64,000 nt of DNA, from positions 7,688,001-7,752,000 of the forward strand of contig CM059625.1 of NCBI GenBank assembly GCA_030435675.1, written 5' to 3'. Under the pieces are notes generated by a model. That model worked only from the letters and a program-made list of their open reading frames with translations. It was not told the origin of the DNA and made no database searches. The DNA comes from Steinernema hermaphroditum. Taxonomy: Eukaryota > Nematoda > Chromadorea > Rhabditida > Steinernematidae. Of this stretch, positions 9,719-21,120 are shown in pieces (position 1 is the stretch's first letter; each line of letters opens with the position of its first letter). The position numbers and the translations under genes were made by a program.

Positions 9719-11925
9719 ATGGTGGAGCCGGTGGTTGGAAACGTCAAGCCAAGTGGAGATATCCTGGAAAAGGGGCAGCTTGTTTTTGATGCCAATTTCG
9801 AATCCGGTGAGTTGCAGCTCTATGATATCTATGCGGATATAACTATTGTGCTAGGCAATCTCGGTCGTGTAGATTCATTAGGGATATCAGAGTACGATTT
9901 ATTCATCAGGCCGGACACATGCAGTCCGCGCCATCGAGTATGGTATTACTTCGCCGTAGAGAACGCGAAGGAAAATCAGGCTGGTTTTGCAACGCGTGGA
10001 CAGAAGAAAGTAAACGGTTAATTTAGCGCGTAGTGTTCAATATCGTTAACTTCTCGAAGGACCGGAACCTCTTTGATTCGGCGTCTGCCGCTCCCGTCTA
10101 CAAAGCTTCCTCGCAAACGTCTTGGTGAGCTCCGAGCGAGTAACCATATCTGACTATGAGCCTCACCCGAAGGTCGAGAATACCGGTAAAGAACCTGTAC
10201 TACTACCGGAGTGCTGCACACGGCAACCGCTTCATTCTCTCCTTCTCCCATTTGTTCGACGATTCACATCGCGTGGAATTTGCCTATTGCATACCCTACA
10301 CCTATTCGAAACTTCAACAGTTTTTGAGCAATATCGACTCACGAAGTCTGCCGTTTTTCAAAAGGGATCTTCTTTGCCACTCTGTCGTAGGATACAGTGA
10401 ACACTTACATTGGCAACAGTCGCTTTTTTTTAGCAAAAACGGCGCTTGGATTTGATCACCATTGCTGATGAGTCCCTCAACCGAAAACCGAAGGTTGTTT
10501 TCATTATGGGCCGTGTGCATCCGGGCGAGACGCCCTCGAGCTTCGTGATTCATGGTACCAAAAAGACAGGGACATGGAGAAAGATCTCCCGATTTGCTCC
10601 GATATCTTGCTTCGTCTCCTTTCTCTATTCTATCCAGACAAATCTGAGTCGGTCGCTACATATCATGGGTATACAGAAAGAAGCTACAAAAATTACGAAT
10701 TCTAATTATCCCATGGTTTCCTTCAAAGAAATTTGAACGATGATTGAACTCTGAATACAAAATGGAATTTTTCTAATTCCAATTATTACCAAAGGGTTTG
10801 GAGACTCGAAATTTCGAGATTTTGGACCAAGATTTCGAGCAAGACCCATCACTAATGATCACGACGGATATGAAGCTGCTTATCAGTGTCGGAAATTATG
10901 AGCTGAGCAAAGAAATCTGAGCAAATTGGGCGGATATTTCCTTCGCAGTGGTTTAACCAGGTGGACTTTAAGGCTTGCTTCAATTTTTGATAAGCGATGA
11001 CTGCCGCGCTGCGAAGCTTCGCTCCGTGTACACATTCAAGATAGTTCCCATGCTGAATCCTGACGGAGTGTATCTGGGCAACTACAGGTGCGCTTAAGTT
11101 ACGCCTTTAAAAAAGTTCAATTACTGTACGAACAAAATTTCGACAGCACATTGTTTCGGGCAGATAAAGGAATAACTTATCAGTTAGCACTTGCACTTGC
11201 ATACAACTTTTTTATGTTAAGGTGCTCTCTTATGGGATTTGATCTAAATCGACAATGGACCGATCCGTCGCTATGGGCACAGCCGACCATATACGCTACA
11301 AAAAATCTTCTTCTACAGTACAACTCAAACCCAGTAAGCGAACATTTCATATGTTAGCAAACATCACTTTCTTTGTAGCAAATGGAACTCTCTGCCGTAA
11401 TCGACGTTCACGCACATTCACAAAGAACGAACTCCTTTCTCTATGGCAATGTGTTTTCAAAGGACCTCGAACGATGTGAGCGGCAGCTGATCATACCGCA
11501 TTTACTCTCAGAACTCACTGACGACTACTCGCTCGAATACACACAGTTCAACACAGATTCGGAGAAAGCAGGGACAAATCGACGGTGAATTCTGTGGATG
11601 ATTGCCTGTGAGCAAAAGATTCCGATTCAGAACAATGGGTAACCTGCTTGACCCAAACTGTTTGTGCTACACACTCGAAGCGTCGTTTTTCTCATATCGG
11701 CCAAATAACAATACATCCAGCAAGCCACTACCGTACTACGACTACAAATGTGAGAAAATAACTACATCATGTTAGTCATAAACTTTTTCAGACGAACAGT
11801 TAGGCGAGAACCTGGCACTTGGGTTGCTTCAGTTCAACGAAGTGCTCAGTGGGGACAGAGAACTGGAAATTAAACGTTCCTTTCAGTCATTCTTACCAAA
11901 TAAGAAGGCAAAAGCAGAACGTTGA
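9719..11925 (+). CDS. ccpp-6: Cytosolic carboxypeptidase 6 (tubulin deglutamylase family)
   Basis: Ten exons give 447 residues in consistent phase: 9719-9806, 9855-9979, 10027-10124, 10161-10386, 10434-10554, 10973-11087, 11222-11333, 11379-11584, 11631-11749 and 11792-11925. The N-terminal CCP domain is clear ([20 protein letters not shown]). The M14 peptidase domain carries the zinc ligands HPGE (in [12 protein letters not shown]) and DVHAHS, the substrate motif GFDLNRQW, and the catalytic glutamate in CYTLEASF. Family members such as AGBL4/CCP6 remove glutamates from polyglutamate side chains of tubulin and other proteins, mainly in ciliated neurons. The intron after exon 2 begins with GC, not GT. 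The intron after exon 5 (10555-10972) contains sequence also found in the broken copy. Length is near that of other CCP6 proteins. Confidence 0.95.
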
Positions 11926-12741
11926 CACTTTGCTGTGATGAAGAACTTATTTGACGTTCCGTCTTCCTATATATGTCAAAGAGCCTATACCGAGTGGTTG
12001 CGACGAGTGTTTTTCGTTTGTCTGCTGTTGCGATAAACAAATAACTCTTTTCCAACTTCCATGATGATCACAAGGCTATAAACGATTCCTCAATGTCGTG
12101 TACCTGCTCGCAAAAAGAAAAAGTGACAGAAATCGCAAGTAATACAATGTCATCACAGCGAATAATTACGGTTTTTGCGTCAAGGTTGCCAGGATTCCTA
12201 TTGCTCGCAGCGTATGGGAGACGACGGCATTACGAGGGGAGCAATTTGCGGTCGGACAAGCGATACAACTGCGAAAGGAGGGCTTTGACCTCTGTCTATT
12301 TAGGACTCATCATTGTCCTAGTGCGTTCGATCACATTTTAGTCCGTCCTTGCCTGAAAGACGATAAGTGTTTCAAAAGGATAAACAATATGACTGTGCTT
12401 GAGCCAATTGCGCACTTACAACTGGCACAGACGTGACCGCCCTAATTCGCGCCAGTGCCCGGCAATACCTATGTGGACCATCGGCACCCACTGCGCTTGT
12501 ATTTGACCAACGCATTGTTTTCAATTCCTTGTTCTCCCAGCGGCGCGACCTCTTTGCGTGCGTCCCTATTCTCGAGTGAACACACGGACATTTCCGTTCA
12601 CATCCTCCGCGCGCTCCTCCTTTCCATCATCTCAAGTAATTGTATGGTTATTCGCAGTTTTTGCAGCACTCACCTTCTTCTATCCACTACCCTTGCGTTT
12701 ATTCACATTTGGGGAGATGTGCCAGCAGTGAAAGTGATTGA
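11926..12741. other. Intergenic region upstream of the ZP gene
   Basis: About 0.8 kb with no recognised gene. A pyrimidine-rich stretch (about 12520-12690) lies upstream of the cuticlin-like gene and is presumably its promoter. Open frames here are short and without family resemblance. Confidence 0.5.
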
Positions 12742-14746
12742 ATGACTCAAGCTACTATGTTTCCTTACCTGTACGTGAACCTACCTCTTGTGATTCTTTT
12801 ATTTGTAAGTCCTTGCTATTCGAAGGTATTCCTTCAACTCCTTGAACGCTTTAGATTTACGGGGCTTTGCCGTCTTCATGTTCTGTCATCGACAACGAAG
12901 TGATAGGTACAGCAGTAACATCTCAAAGTTTCACTGGCCTATTTAGGGACTCCTATTATTCAATGCCGGAAAAATTCCATTTATTTTGGCGTTGAAACTC
13001 GAAATCCTTTCAAAGGAAAAGTTTATGTAAAGGGGGAATATGAACAGAAAGCGTGCAAAAGACTCTTTGGTCTTGAAGGTAGATATCCTCTTCTCTTGCA
13101 GTAAATTTTTCAAGTTCAGAACGGAATTCACTACCACCTTCCGGGTCCGATTCTCAGCTCCAGCGACAATGGCATCGTAGTGGTAGTGGTAATCAAGACA
13201 ATAACGCTAACAACAATCTCCTGAGCAATCATGGCTCTTGGTATTCCGCAGCGGAAAAGTTGAGATATCAGGAAAGATCTTCATCACAAAACCAAAACAC
13301 ACATATTTTCCACCCTACTGGTAAATCGTGCGTCCTTTTAAAAAATGACCAAGTGCTCAGATCTCATTGGGGACACTCAGGGTGTCAGCCCGCTGTTTAT
13401 TGCGAGATCAAAGGAGTGTCCTCTACAGTGTCCTCCATGCAAGAGCGAAGAGGAGAGTCGCCGATTGCGGCGAAAAACAAATCAAGCGGAAATAGAATTG
13501 GAGCTAGGCACATGTAACTTGCGCAGGGATAGAACGGTACCCATTTTGAAACATTTTAGCTCATGTATAATACCTCTTCAGCTCTCTCCTCCAGGAGTTC
13601 GAGTCAGTGTTGTGGTCGTCGTCAGCTTTCACCAAAATTTTATCACGAAAGTGGACCGCGCCTATCACATACAATGCGCATATGGAGAAGTTGATAAAAT
13701 GGTGGAAACAGAAGTCGAAGTGAACACGCCGGCTCCGACAAACCTCGAAGGAATCATTCAGCCGCCAAAGTGCCGGTACGAAATCGTCAACGATTTAGGA
13801 AGTTTGATCAAGAATGTCCGCGTTGGCGATTTCATCGATCATCGATGGGTTTGCGACACTCCTGTGAAAGGTATTTCTCTTTTAAATGGTATTCTGTGAT
13901 AAAGTCTACGGTATTTACCCAGTCGGTCAGCACCGCATCACGTTTTTTCCCATGAAGGCGAACTATAGCTTTTTACGTGACAGTTTTTAACGACTCATAA
14001 TACATTTCCTTCTTTTTTGAGCTACTTTAACGAAACTTGCAGAGAACTATGGAATGCTCGTTCACGATTGTTATGCAGAAGATGGCCAAGGAAGAAGAGA
14101 ACTCGTTGTGGATGGTGAAGGGTACGGTCTTTCATAAAAAAAAAGCTCATATCTACTTTCTTCTAGCTGCTCGCGAGATTCCTTCGTAATTCCGACCCCT
14201 TCCTACGATGTAGCGTCTTTATCGGCAACAGTCCGCACCCAAGTCTTCAAGTTCCCTGACCGAAATTCCATCGAGTTCCAATGTTCCATATCCCTTTGCA
14301 CAAGGCCCGATTCACGATGCGACGGAATTACGGTACTAAAATGTTTATTGTCTGTGTTCGTAAGTTCTTTACAGCCTCCGAAATGTCACACATCGCGCAT
14401 CAAGAGGTCGTCAGAGTGGCGACTGAATACGACAGAACCTTGGCAGCTGCATGCGCAGGCCCTTACTGTAGTCGATATCGACTCCCAAGTTGACTTCAGC
14501 GGTACTCATGGCGCCGTTAAATTTGTAACCACCAAAAACTGTTCAGATTTCTCGAACGAAAAGCAAGCCAACGCATTAACATTAACAGACTCCCGTGAAC
14601 TCCACGAACTCTGCCTAACTGTTGTGGGCTTCGGTGCTTTAATTGCGTCGAGCACTTTTCTGTCAACAATAGCAGGAACTATCGGAGTTGTTTACCTGTT
14701 CACTCGACAATCTTCCACAAATTCCAAACGTCTGGAAGCATGGTAG
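12742..14746 (+). CDS. Cuticlin-like zona pellucida (ZP) domain protein
   Basis: Nine exons in phase give 509 residues: 12742-12804, 12855-12906, 12947-13078, 13120-13320, 13361-13536, 13582-13870, 14043-14121, 14167-14332 and 14375-14746. A signal peptide (PYLYVNLPLVILLF) is followed by the start of a ZP domain (TPIIQCRKNSIYFG, GKVYVKGEYEQKACK). The rest of the domain carries VVVSFHQNFITKVDRAY and VCDTPVK. A furin-type RIKR lies at about residue 394, and one membrane segment lies at about 467-491. Nematode proteins of this kind are secreted, cut by furin and polymerise in cuticle or apical matrix. The ZP-N half is interrupted by roughly 110 hydrophilic residues rich in S, Q and N with a CPLQCPPC cluster. 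An in-frame ATG at 12757 is an alternative start. Confidence 0.9.
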
Positions 14747-14794
14747 TCACTTCACATTGTATCATATATGTGTGTTACGTTAATTCAGGAAACT

Positions 14795-14800
14795 AATAAA
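14795..14800 (+). terminator. Poly(A) signal of the ZP gene
   Basis: AATAAA 49 bases after the ZP stop codon. It lies in the 115-base gap between this gene and the converging sulfide:quinone oxidoreductase gene. Confidence 0.6.
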
Positions 14801-14861
14801 AATTACACAATCATATTACAGACAATTTACAGATAATATAAACATACATAATCACAATTAT

Positions 14862-16765
14862 TTAGACATGCCTAGATGAAGAATCTTGCGTATGGTGGCA
14901 GGTCCATTCCAAAGCCCTTTCACAAGGAAATTCCAATAAAGGAAGGGCATAAGATACCGCTTCATGAGGTATGAAATCACCATTGGTTTTGCTTGATTGA
15001 CGGGGAGCGTCTCCAGAGGTCCGGCACTGTTAAATTCTGCCAGTATAGCGTGACGAGAATCGACTACTAGTGGACAAGAGGCGTAACCATCGTACTAAAC
15101 AAAAACTCAAATATGAACGCCCTAATAATGTGCTGAAGAACCTGAACAATAACTTCTTTTCCGTCCATCACATTGCGCAAATTTTTCCGGAGTGCCTTAA
15201 ATTGGCTCGCTGTAACAAAATATTTGTTTCCAAAAGATCGCCACAAGGTGACTTACAAATAGCAGCTGCGGTTTTTGCATTCGGTGTATTTAAACAATCA
15301 CCGATTCCAAACACGTTGTCGTATTTGACCGATCGAAGAGAGAGAGGATCCACATTAACCCATCCATTGGCATCGGTGAGTCCCGTTGAAGCGGCCTCGC
15401 GGAGCGGTGCGATAGGAGAACACGGAGGGCCGACATGAAGGAGTCCGTACTGAAAGGGGAAGTTAATCAGGAAAAAATGGGTCTACTTACTTCGATGGTT
15501 TTGTAGTTACTCGTCGGCTTGCCCTCACTATCTAAGAGTTGGAATACTGCCTCCCGTGTATCAGGCTTTACCTCCACCAAGTTATGGCGAGTATTTAGCT
15601 GGATATTTCGTGCCTTCACAATTTCAGAAAGCGCATGGGCGTACTTTTCAACGCCGAAGATTCTTCCTAGCGTCGTGTTGTACATCACAGTAGCTTCAGC
15701 TCTCTTGCCGTGCTAAAGCAAAGTCAGTCAGTGAAACACATTGCAGAGTTTCATTACCCTCGTAAAGTAATCTTCTGCAATGTAGCAGATCTTCTGAGGG
15801 GCTCCAGCACACTTGATCGGAGTGTTGGGGAAAGTGAAAATGGCATTCCCGCCCTTAAAATGTTGAATTTCCTCAAACGTCTTTTGAGCGTATTTCGGGT
15901 GGTAGATCGAGCAAACACCCGGCGTATTCAGAGCTTCGGGAAGGCCTTTCACCTGAAAGAACAGACGATAGCGCTAATTAGACAACTTCTAAACTTGGAC
16001 ATACCATATCATACCGCAGCTGCAAGCCAGTTGCAATAACAAGGTAGTCATATGAGATTTCTTCTCCGCTTCTACAAAGAAATATATAAAATAATTCGAA
16101 CGGTATAGACAAACTAAGAATAAGTGTTATGTGCGCTAGTGCACGGTATTGGCAGGAAGGATTTGAATGAAACAAAAACTCTGAATTACCGTTTTACGGT
16201 TCGCTTTAATTACAATTACTAAACAACGGTTCGCCGAAAATTCTCACCATCAGCGTGTCGCTGTAAGGCAATTGCCCGCCAACGTAAGCAATTTTCAAAT
16301 GGACAACACACTATGACGATATATTAGCGAAATGAACATGAATGTCAGCACGGAAACAAAATGAGAAAAAAAACTTACGTGGTGAGAATCTTGCTTTGTT
16401 CGGGGTGAAACTGATGAACCCCCTCATTGATCCACGTGCTGTTCGGATGGATAAGATCGTGCTGTTCTCGAACCAAACTCTTAAAGTCCATCAGTCCACC
16501 ACCGACAAGAGTGAAGCCCGGCTGGTAATAGTGCTTCTGAACGCGAAAAGAGAAAATTCACATATGCAAATGTGATGCACATACCGTACTGGGCTCAACC
16601 ACTGCAACCTGATTCTTTGGAAGCGTTTTGGCGAAGTGGTGGGAAACAGCACACCCCGAAGCTCCACCGCCGATGACAAGAAGCTTGTAATGGGCTGGAA
16701 GCAAAATACGATTATGCTCACGAAATGAAATACTTACCACTTAACGCGACAGGGGAAACCTTCAT
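14862..16765 (-). CDS. sqrd: Mitochondrial sulfide:quinone oxidoreductase
   Basis: A multi-exon minus-strand gene. Near the N-terminus is the FAD-binding motif [14 protein letters not shown], followed by [19 protein letters not shown]. Further on are [36 protein letters not shown], a second FAD site ([20 protein letters not shown]) and the family's usual ending (MPFLYWN, then TIRKILHLG). These identify SQRDL/SQOR, which oxidises hydrogen sulfide at the inner mitochondrial membrane and passes electrons to ubiquinone; nematode homologues (sqrd-1, sqrd-2) respond to sulfide. The ATG at 16765 follows a TTTTCAG acceptor (about 16790-16796). The frame stays open for a few codons upstream (NTRLLAT), so a longer presequence in another exon is possible. 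The gene converges on the ZP gene. Confidence 0.93.
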
Positions 16766-17492
16766 GGTAGCTAGCAGTCGCGTATTCTTCTGACTGAAAA
16801 TGATCTATTTAATCGACAAATCGAGTGAAAGTCAAATCATCGCGTCTACGTGCGTTTCGCAAAGTACAAAAGGAAAGTTTGTCTAGTCGGCTGAGACAAC
16901 CTCTTTCTGATCGTTCTTTGCGCCGCGCCAGACGCGAGCGAGACGACAGACATTCGAACTGCGATCGTCTCAGTCCCAAAGCCGACTGAATTCACCGCAA
17001 GTCGGCGTCTTCTTTAGCGACGTTGATCGACGAAAGTCTCTTCAAATAAACACAGAAAAACTTCTAGTTTGTGGGTTCCTTGTGTCACCACGTGTTGCCC
17101 GGTAATGTTACAATCTGCACGTTGCGGGTCTTTCGTCACAACTTTGTGGTCTGATGTATGGTATGTCTAGAAGGGTGCTTTTAACGTGTCACATGAAAGG
17201 ATTTTCTTCCACGTCGCCACGTCGATTACATAAACGGTTTTATTGTTTAAAAATTCGGTTTATTGTTGTCGATACATGAGCGACCGTTACAACCGCGCTT
17301 CTAGACATATAGACGTGTACGTGCGGCACCACCTGTCTACCACCGGCCCTGAGACTGTCTGTGTCTATATATATACACCCTGTGCGATGTGTACCACCCC
17401 ATTCTGACCGAAAGTGGTCTAGTAAACAGTTCTCCTTCCTCGTCTCTGCAGTTATCGCTATGAACAAGTCGTTATCCGTTTATCGCCAGAGA
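16766..17492. other. Gap between smg-8 and sqrd
   Basis: About 0.7 kb between two minus-strand genes. No gene or RNA was recognised. The part nearest 16766 must hold the sqrd promoter and leader. Confidence 0.5.
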
Positions 17493-20400
17493 TCAATAAG
17501 AAGGAACGATTGTTAAGCAGTTCTTCAGTAATGTGGCGTTGGCCACAGGATATGTTGGAGGCCTGATGGCGCCGTTTGGGCCTACATAGCAGAAAGGGAA
17601 CCGCAAAATATAATACTTGGCCAAAGCAAGAGGAATTGGTACGTCTCCTAAAGTGAAACATTCTTCATCTCCCATTGCCTGAAAGTACAGTTATGTATGT
17701 TTCCGTTTAATTCTCTAAACAAACCTGGACTTTCGGATCAAGATGAATTGCTACAGGTGCCTTTGGGGTGACCACGTGAATACGCATGAGCTGGGCTACC
17801 GTACTGGTTGTCTTTTTACAGGGACAGGGCATCCATATGGGTAGGTCTGTGGCAAGCAATTCCGCCGCATTTCCCTAAAGTAGTGTAGACGTTTTTTTTT
17901 GCATCTTGAACTGACCTTGAGTTGCCCGTTTCGTCTAGAGTGCTTAATGACAGTTCCTGGTGATTCAAGCATAAAACGATGACCACGAGAGCATTCGTAA
18001 TCAAATCCTATGAAAAGCTGAATTGAAGGTAAGCATGCATAGCCATAAAGTGCAAAACGCTACCTTCACTTTCTCCACTTCTTGTTCGGTACCGTCTTCG
18101 AGTCGCATGATTCGCCTCTTGTGTTTGAATGTAGCCGGATTGGTTATATTAAGTTCTGCTATGGCTGCGTCCCATTTTGCGCCATTGACTGGCAGAATTA
18201 CATCTAGAGGCAAAAGGAATTCGGAGCCCGGACGCATGTATGGCTGCTCTCTCATGCCAATGTTGTGGCTGTAAATGGATGAGGGGCCTATGCAAATACA
18301 CGCCCACGAAGGGAACAATGGTAGGCGATTCGTTCTCAGAGAAGTATGCGGCATGCACTCCAAAAATTGGCCTTTATACTTAGTTTCGATCGCGTGGTAT
18401 TTGGCAGCATTGGAGTTCCATGGAACAACAGGGGTCGGGTTTCGGAAAGTGATCGGTTGATCGTCATCAAGATATGATCCTTTCTTGTACTTCGTTGCAC
18501 ACTGCGGTCTCTAAGACATAAAACATATGATAATGGAAATGTATGATGAATTACGTTGTCTTCATCGGCGGTGGAAGTCGATTCTATCCGCTCTGGAGCA
18601 GTCATAGCTTCGGGCGATGCATTTTGGGTCGAAGATGCTCTCCCCAGGGTCTCGCCTTCGCATTTACTCCTTTCGTGATCGTACTCTCTTATATTTGGAG
18701 GAGTCAAATAGGAGCAGCTGTCGCTGTCATCAAACGGCTCGTCATCTGCAGATACGTAGCCAATAGGCTGCTCTTGTTCGTCCTGCTCCGAGATTTCATC
18801 AAGAACTTGCTCATCTTCGTCGAGTTCCTTCATGGCTTCGTCGCTCTCGGTTTCCGATTGAGACAGCGATCTTTGCAAGTGATACAGGTTATCCTCGTCG
18901 GAATCAATGTACTCATCCTAAGGATACATGATGTACTCAATCTTTTCACAAATCCTACTTCTTCATCACATGAGTCGTCCGTCGAATTTTTCCGATCAAG
19001 GAAGTCAACACGGTCGATACTATGCCTGTCATCTTCGTCGCTTTCATCTTTTACTTCGGGACTGGGCCGTGTCGAGCCGGTCTGTGCATCGAACACATCG
19101 AACTCATGGTGTTCTACGAAACGGCAGCACTTGAAACTCGGATGTTCGTAGAACTCATAATTTGCATCCTGAAAAAAATGTAGTCTTCTAAGTAATTATG
19201 TTAAAACACTTGTCATACCCTTATCGTGAATGGATCCGGGCGAATCGCCTGGCTTTTTCCACAATTGCAGCATGACATATAATGTACCATGTTACTATGT
19301 GGTCGTTGAGGTCTCTTGGTTCCGTCATCGCCTGGTACTCCGTGGATCTAAAACTATGCATTCACTTGTTGGTGGGAGCAGCTATCTGACCGGAAGGGAG
19401 CATGAGTTCCCGTTGATAGAAAGTACATCACATGGACGACTTTCACATTCCCAGGCCTTGACACATCGTATCGTCAGACTATCGATTACTTTTACAATGT
19501 TTGAACCTGTATAATTGTTCTCGAGGTATGCCCTGGCACTTGAAAGCTAAATGCTAAGTAATTATCCTTCTCAGGATGCAAAGAGTGGCATACCCTCTGT
19601 TCATGTTCGGCTTTGGAATATGCCCGAGCATTCCTTCCAGACAAAGAGTTTTCTTTACTCGACCGCTTGTACACAGAGAACGCCTCTTCTTCGTATTCCG
19701 TATCCAGACTGAAACATATCACTGGAGAAATATGAATGATGGAAATACTTACGCTTTTGTTAGATGAAGTTCAGTAGAAATAGTGGAATCGCTGTTTGAG
19801 GCTTCGTATTCAGTAATCAGAAGACGGTAAAGTTCTCGAGATGTTAGCAAGAATTCGGAAAAGGTTGGACTCTGTAATGAGCCAGGAACAATAACAATAT
19901 TACTACTGCTACTTACACAGAAAATCAGTTCGTCATCGAGCTCTTCGGGAGTATGTTCCAAGTGAAAGCGCAAAAACCGTTCAAAATCGTCTCCGGCCCG
20001 CTTAACTGAAGTTTTAAAAGTGTAAACTTAGGTTCTAAGGAACGCTCTGTTACCTTTCCTTTCATCTTCAGTCAGGCTTTCACATTTTTCCACCATAAGA
20101 CCAGGGTAGATAATGTCTTTCACAGTATCTACGGACCACCCGTTATATCCGTTAACATGCACAAACCGGTCATCTGAGACACACGCTATGGCGGAACGAC
20201 TAAAAAGACTGATTCAGCCATAATATACACAAAACGCACTGTTGAGGAAGGAGAATTCTGTATGTTCGTAAGATAGAAATGATTTGACGCTCGATGCTGC
20301 CTTGCATCTTCTCCAGCAATTCCTTCTAAAATGAATTCAGTAATATGCTATGCTGAAAAGACAAATCAAGCCTTTTTACTGGCCCCTAACTCCGTCCTTA

Positions 20401-21120
20401 GCGGGTTCCGATCGAAAAGAAACAAAAGTCTCGGAACGGCAAATCTTCCTTCGTCGATAATACTGTCAGGAATCCCTTCTATTTCGGCCATTCTTGAACA
20501 AACTTCCTCCTTTCTGTTCTTCCTTTAATAAAGCGTACGTTTAAAACAGGCGTTGATTTGCTTGCTACCTTATCTGGTTCATAGTGCTCAGACTTTTAGC
20601 AAAAGACACGTCGAAACGGCAACCGGGATCGACATACAAGACGATGTGGGATATGAGAAAGAGGAAGTGAACGTACTGATTGTACTCGTTCTCGAACTTA
20701 GCCATTTGTTCGTAGAAATTCTACAAATGGGATGTAAAGACATGAGTATGTGGAACAAAACATACAGGAAGACTCTCCGCGTCGTCTGATTTCGCATAAT
20801 TGCTTATTAGACATGTTAAGTCGTTCATGCCGTGAAGCACAAGAAAGATAGTCCTGTATTCGACAGCGAAGTACGCCTCAATCTGAAAGCATTCTATAGT
20901 CAGAATTTCTCCAAATGTCTCAACTTACATAAGTTCGTTTATCCGTGGAGCACCACGATGACCCAAAAATTTGGCGATCGAAGAATGCATTCAGAACTTC
21001 GCATTTGGAATGCTCTGCGGATTCTTTTCCAATAACAGCTATTACTGAGACGTCAACATCATTGTATGGATTGAGCCGTTCGAATGCCTCGTCAAGCCAT
21101 TCTTCAAAGTTATCGGCCAT
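17493..21120 (-). CDS. smg-8: SMG-8, subunit of the SMG1 nonsense-mediated decay kinase complex
   Basis: A long multi-exon gene. It starts with MADNFEEWLDEAFERLN at 21120, then VIAVIGKESAEHSKCEVLNA and FFDRQIFG, matching the P-loop-like N-terminus of SMG8 (GIFGKT... and CDRQVF in human). A middle block includes IERQIISILRTYRIL. The C-terminal block has PLFPSWACICIGPSSIYSHN, GSEFLLPLDVILPV, HKRRIMRLEDGTEQE and YYILRFPFCYVGPNGAIRPP. These match the human C-terminal segments that end in a similar RFPYAYV element. SMG8 and SMG9 bind the kinase SMG1 and restrain its phosphorylation of UPF1. Two exons in the middle (about 18540-18880 and 18920-19100) code very acidic, serine-rich stretches that look disordered. 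Exact exon borders in the middle were not all resolved. Confidence 0.9.

Larger units (their letters stand above)
6638..10234. repeat. Large direct duplication, copy 2
   Basis: This is the second copy of the segment at 1-3597, in the same orientation. Here the sequence runs on past 10234 without a break into the rest of an intact ccpp-6 gene, so this copy is the functional locus and probably the parental one. The left junction at 6637/6638 joins DNA with no partner in the window (4760-6637) to the start of the unit. A TATAAAA motif lies at about 6554-6560, just upstream of that junction. Confidence 0.97.

Noticed and set aside
10446..10736. 96-codon frame continuing past the HPGE exon
   Set aside because: Only the first part (to 10554) is ccpp-6 exon 5; the remainder is intron and contains text shared with the broken copy.
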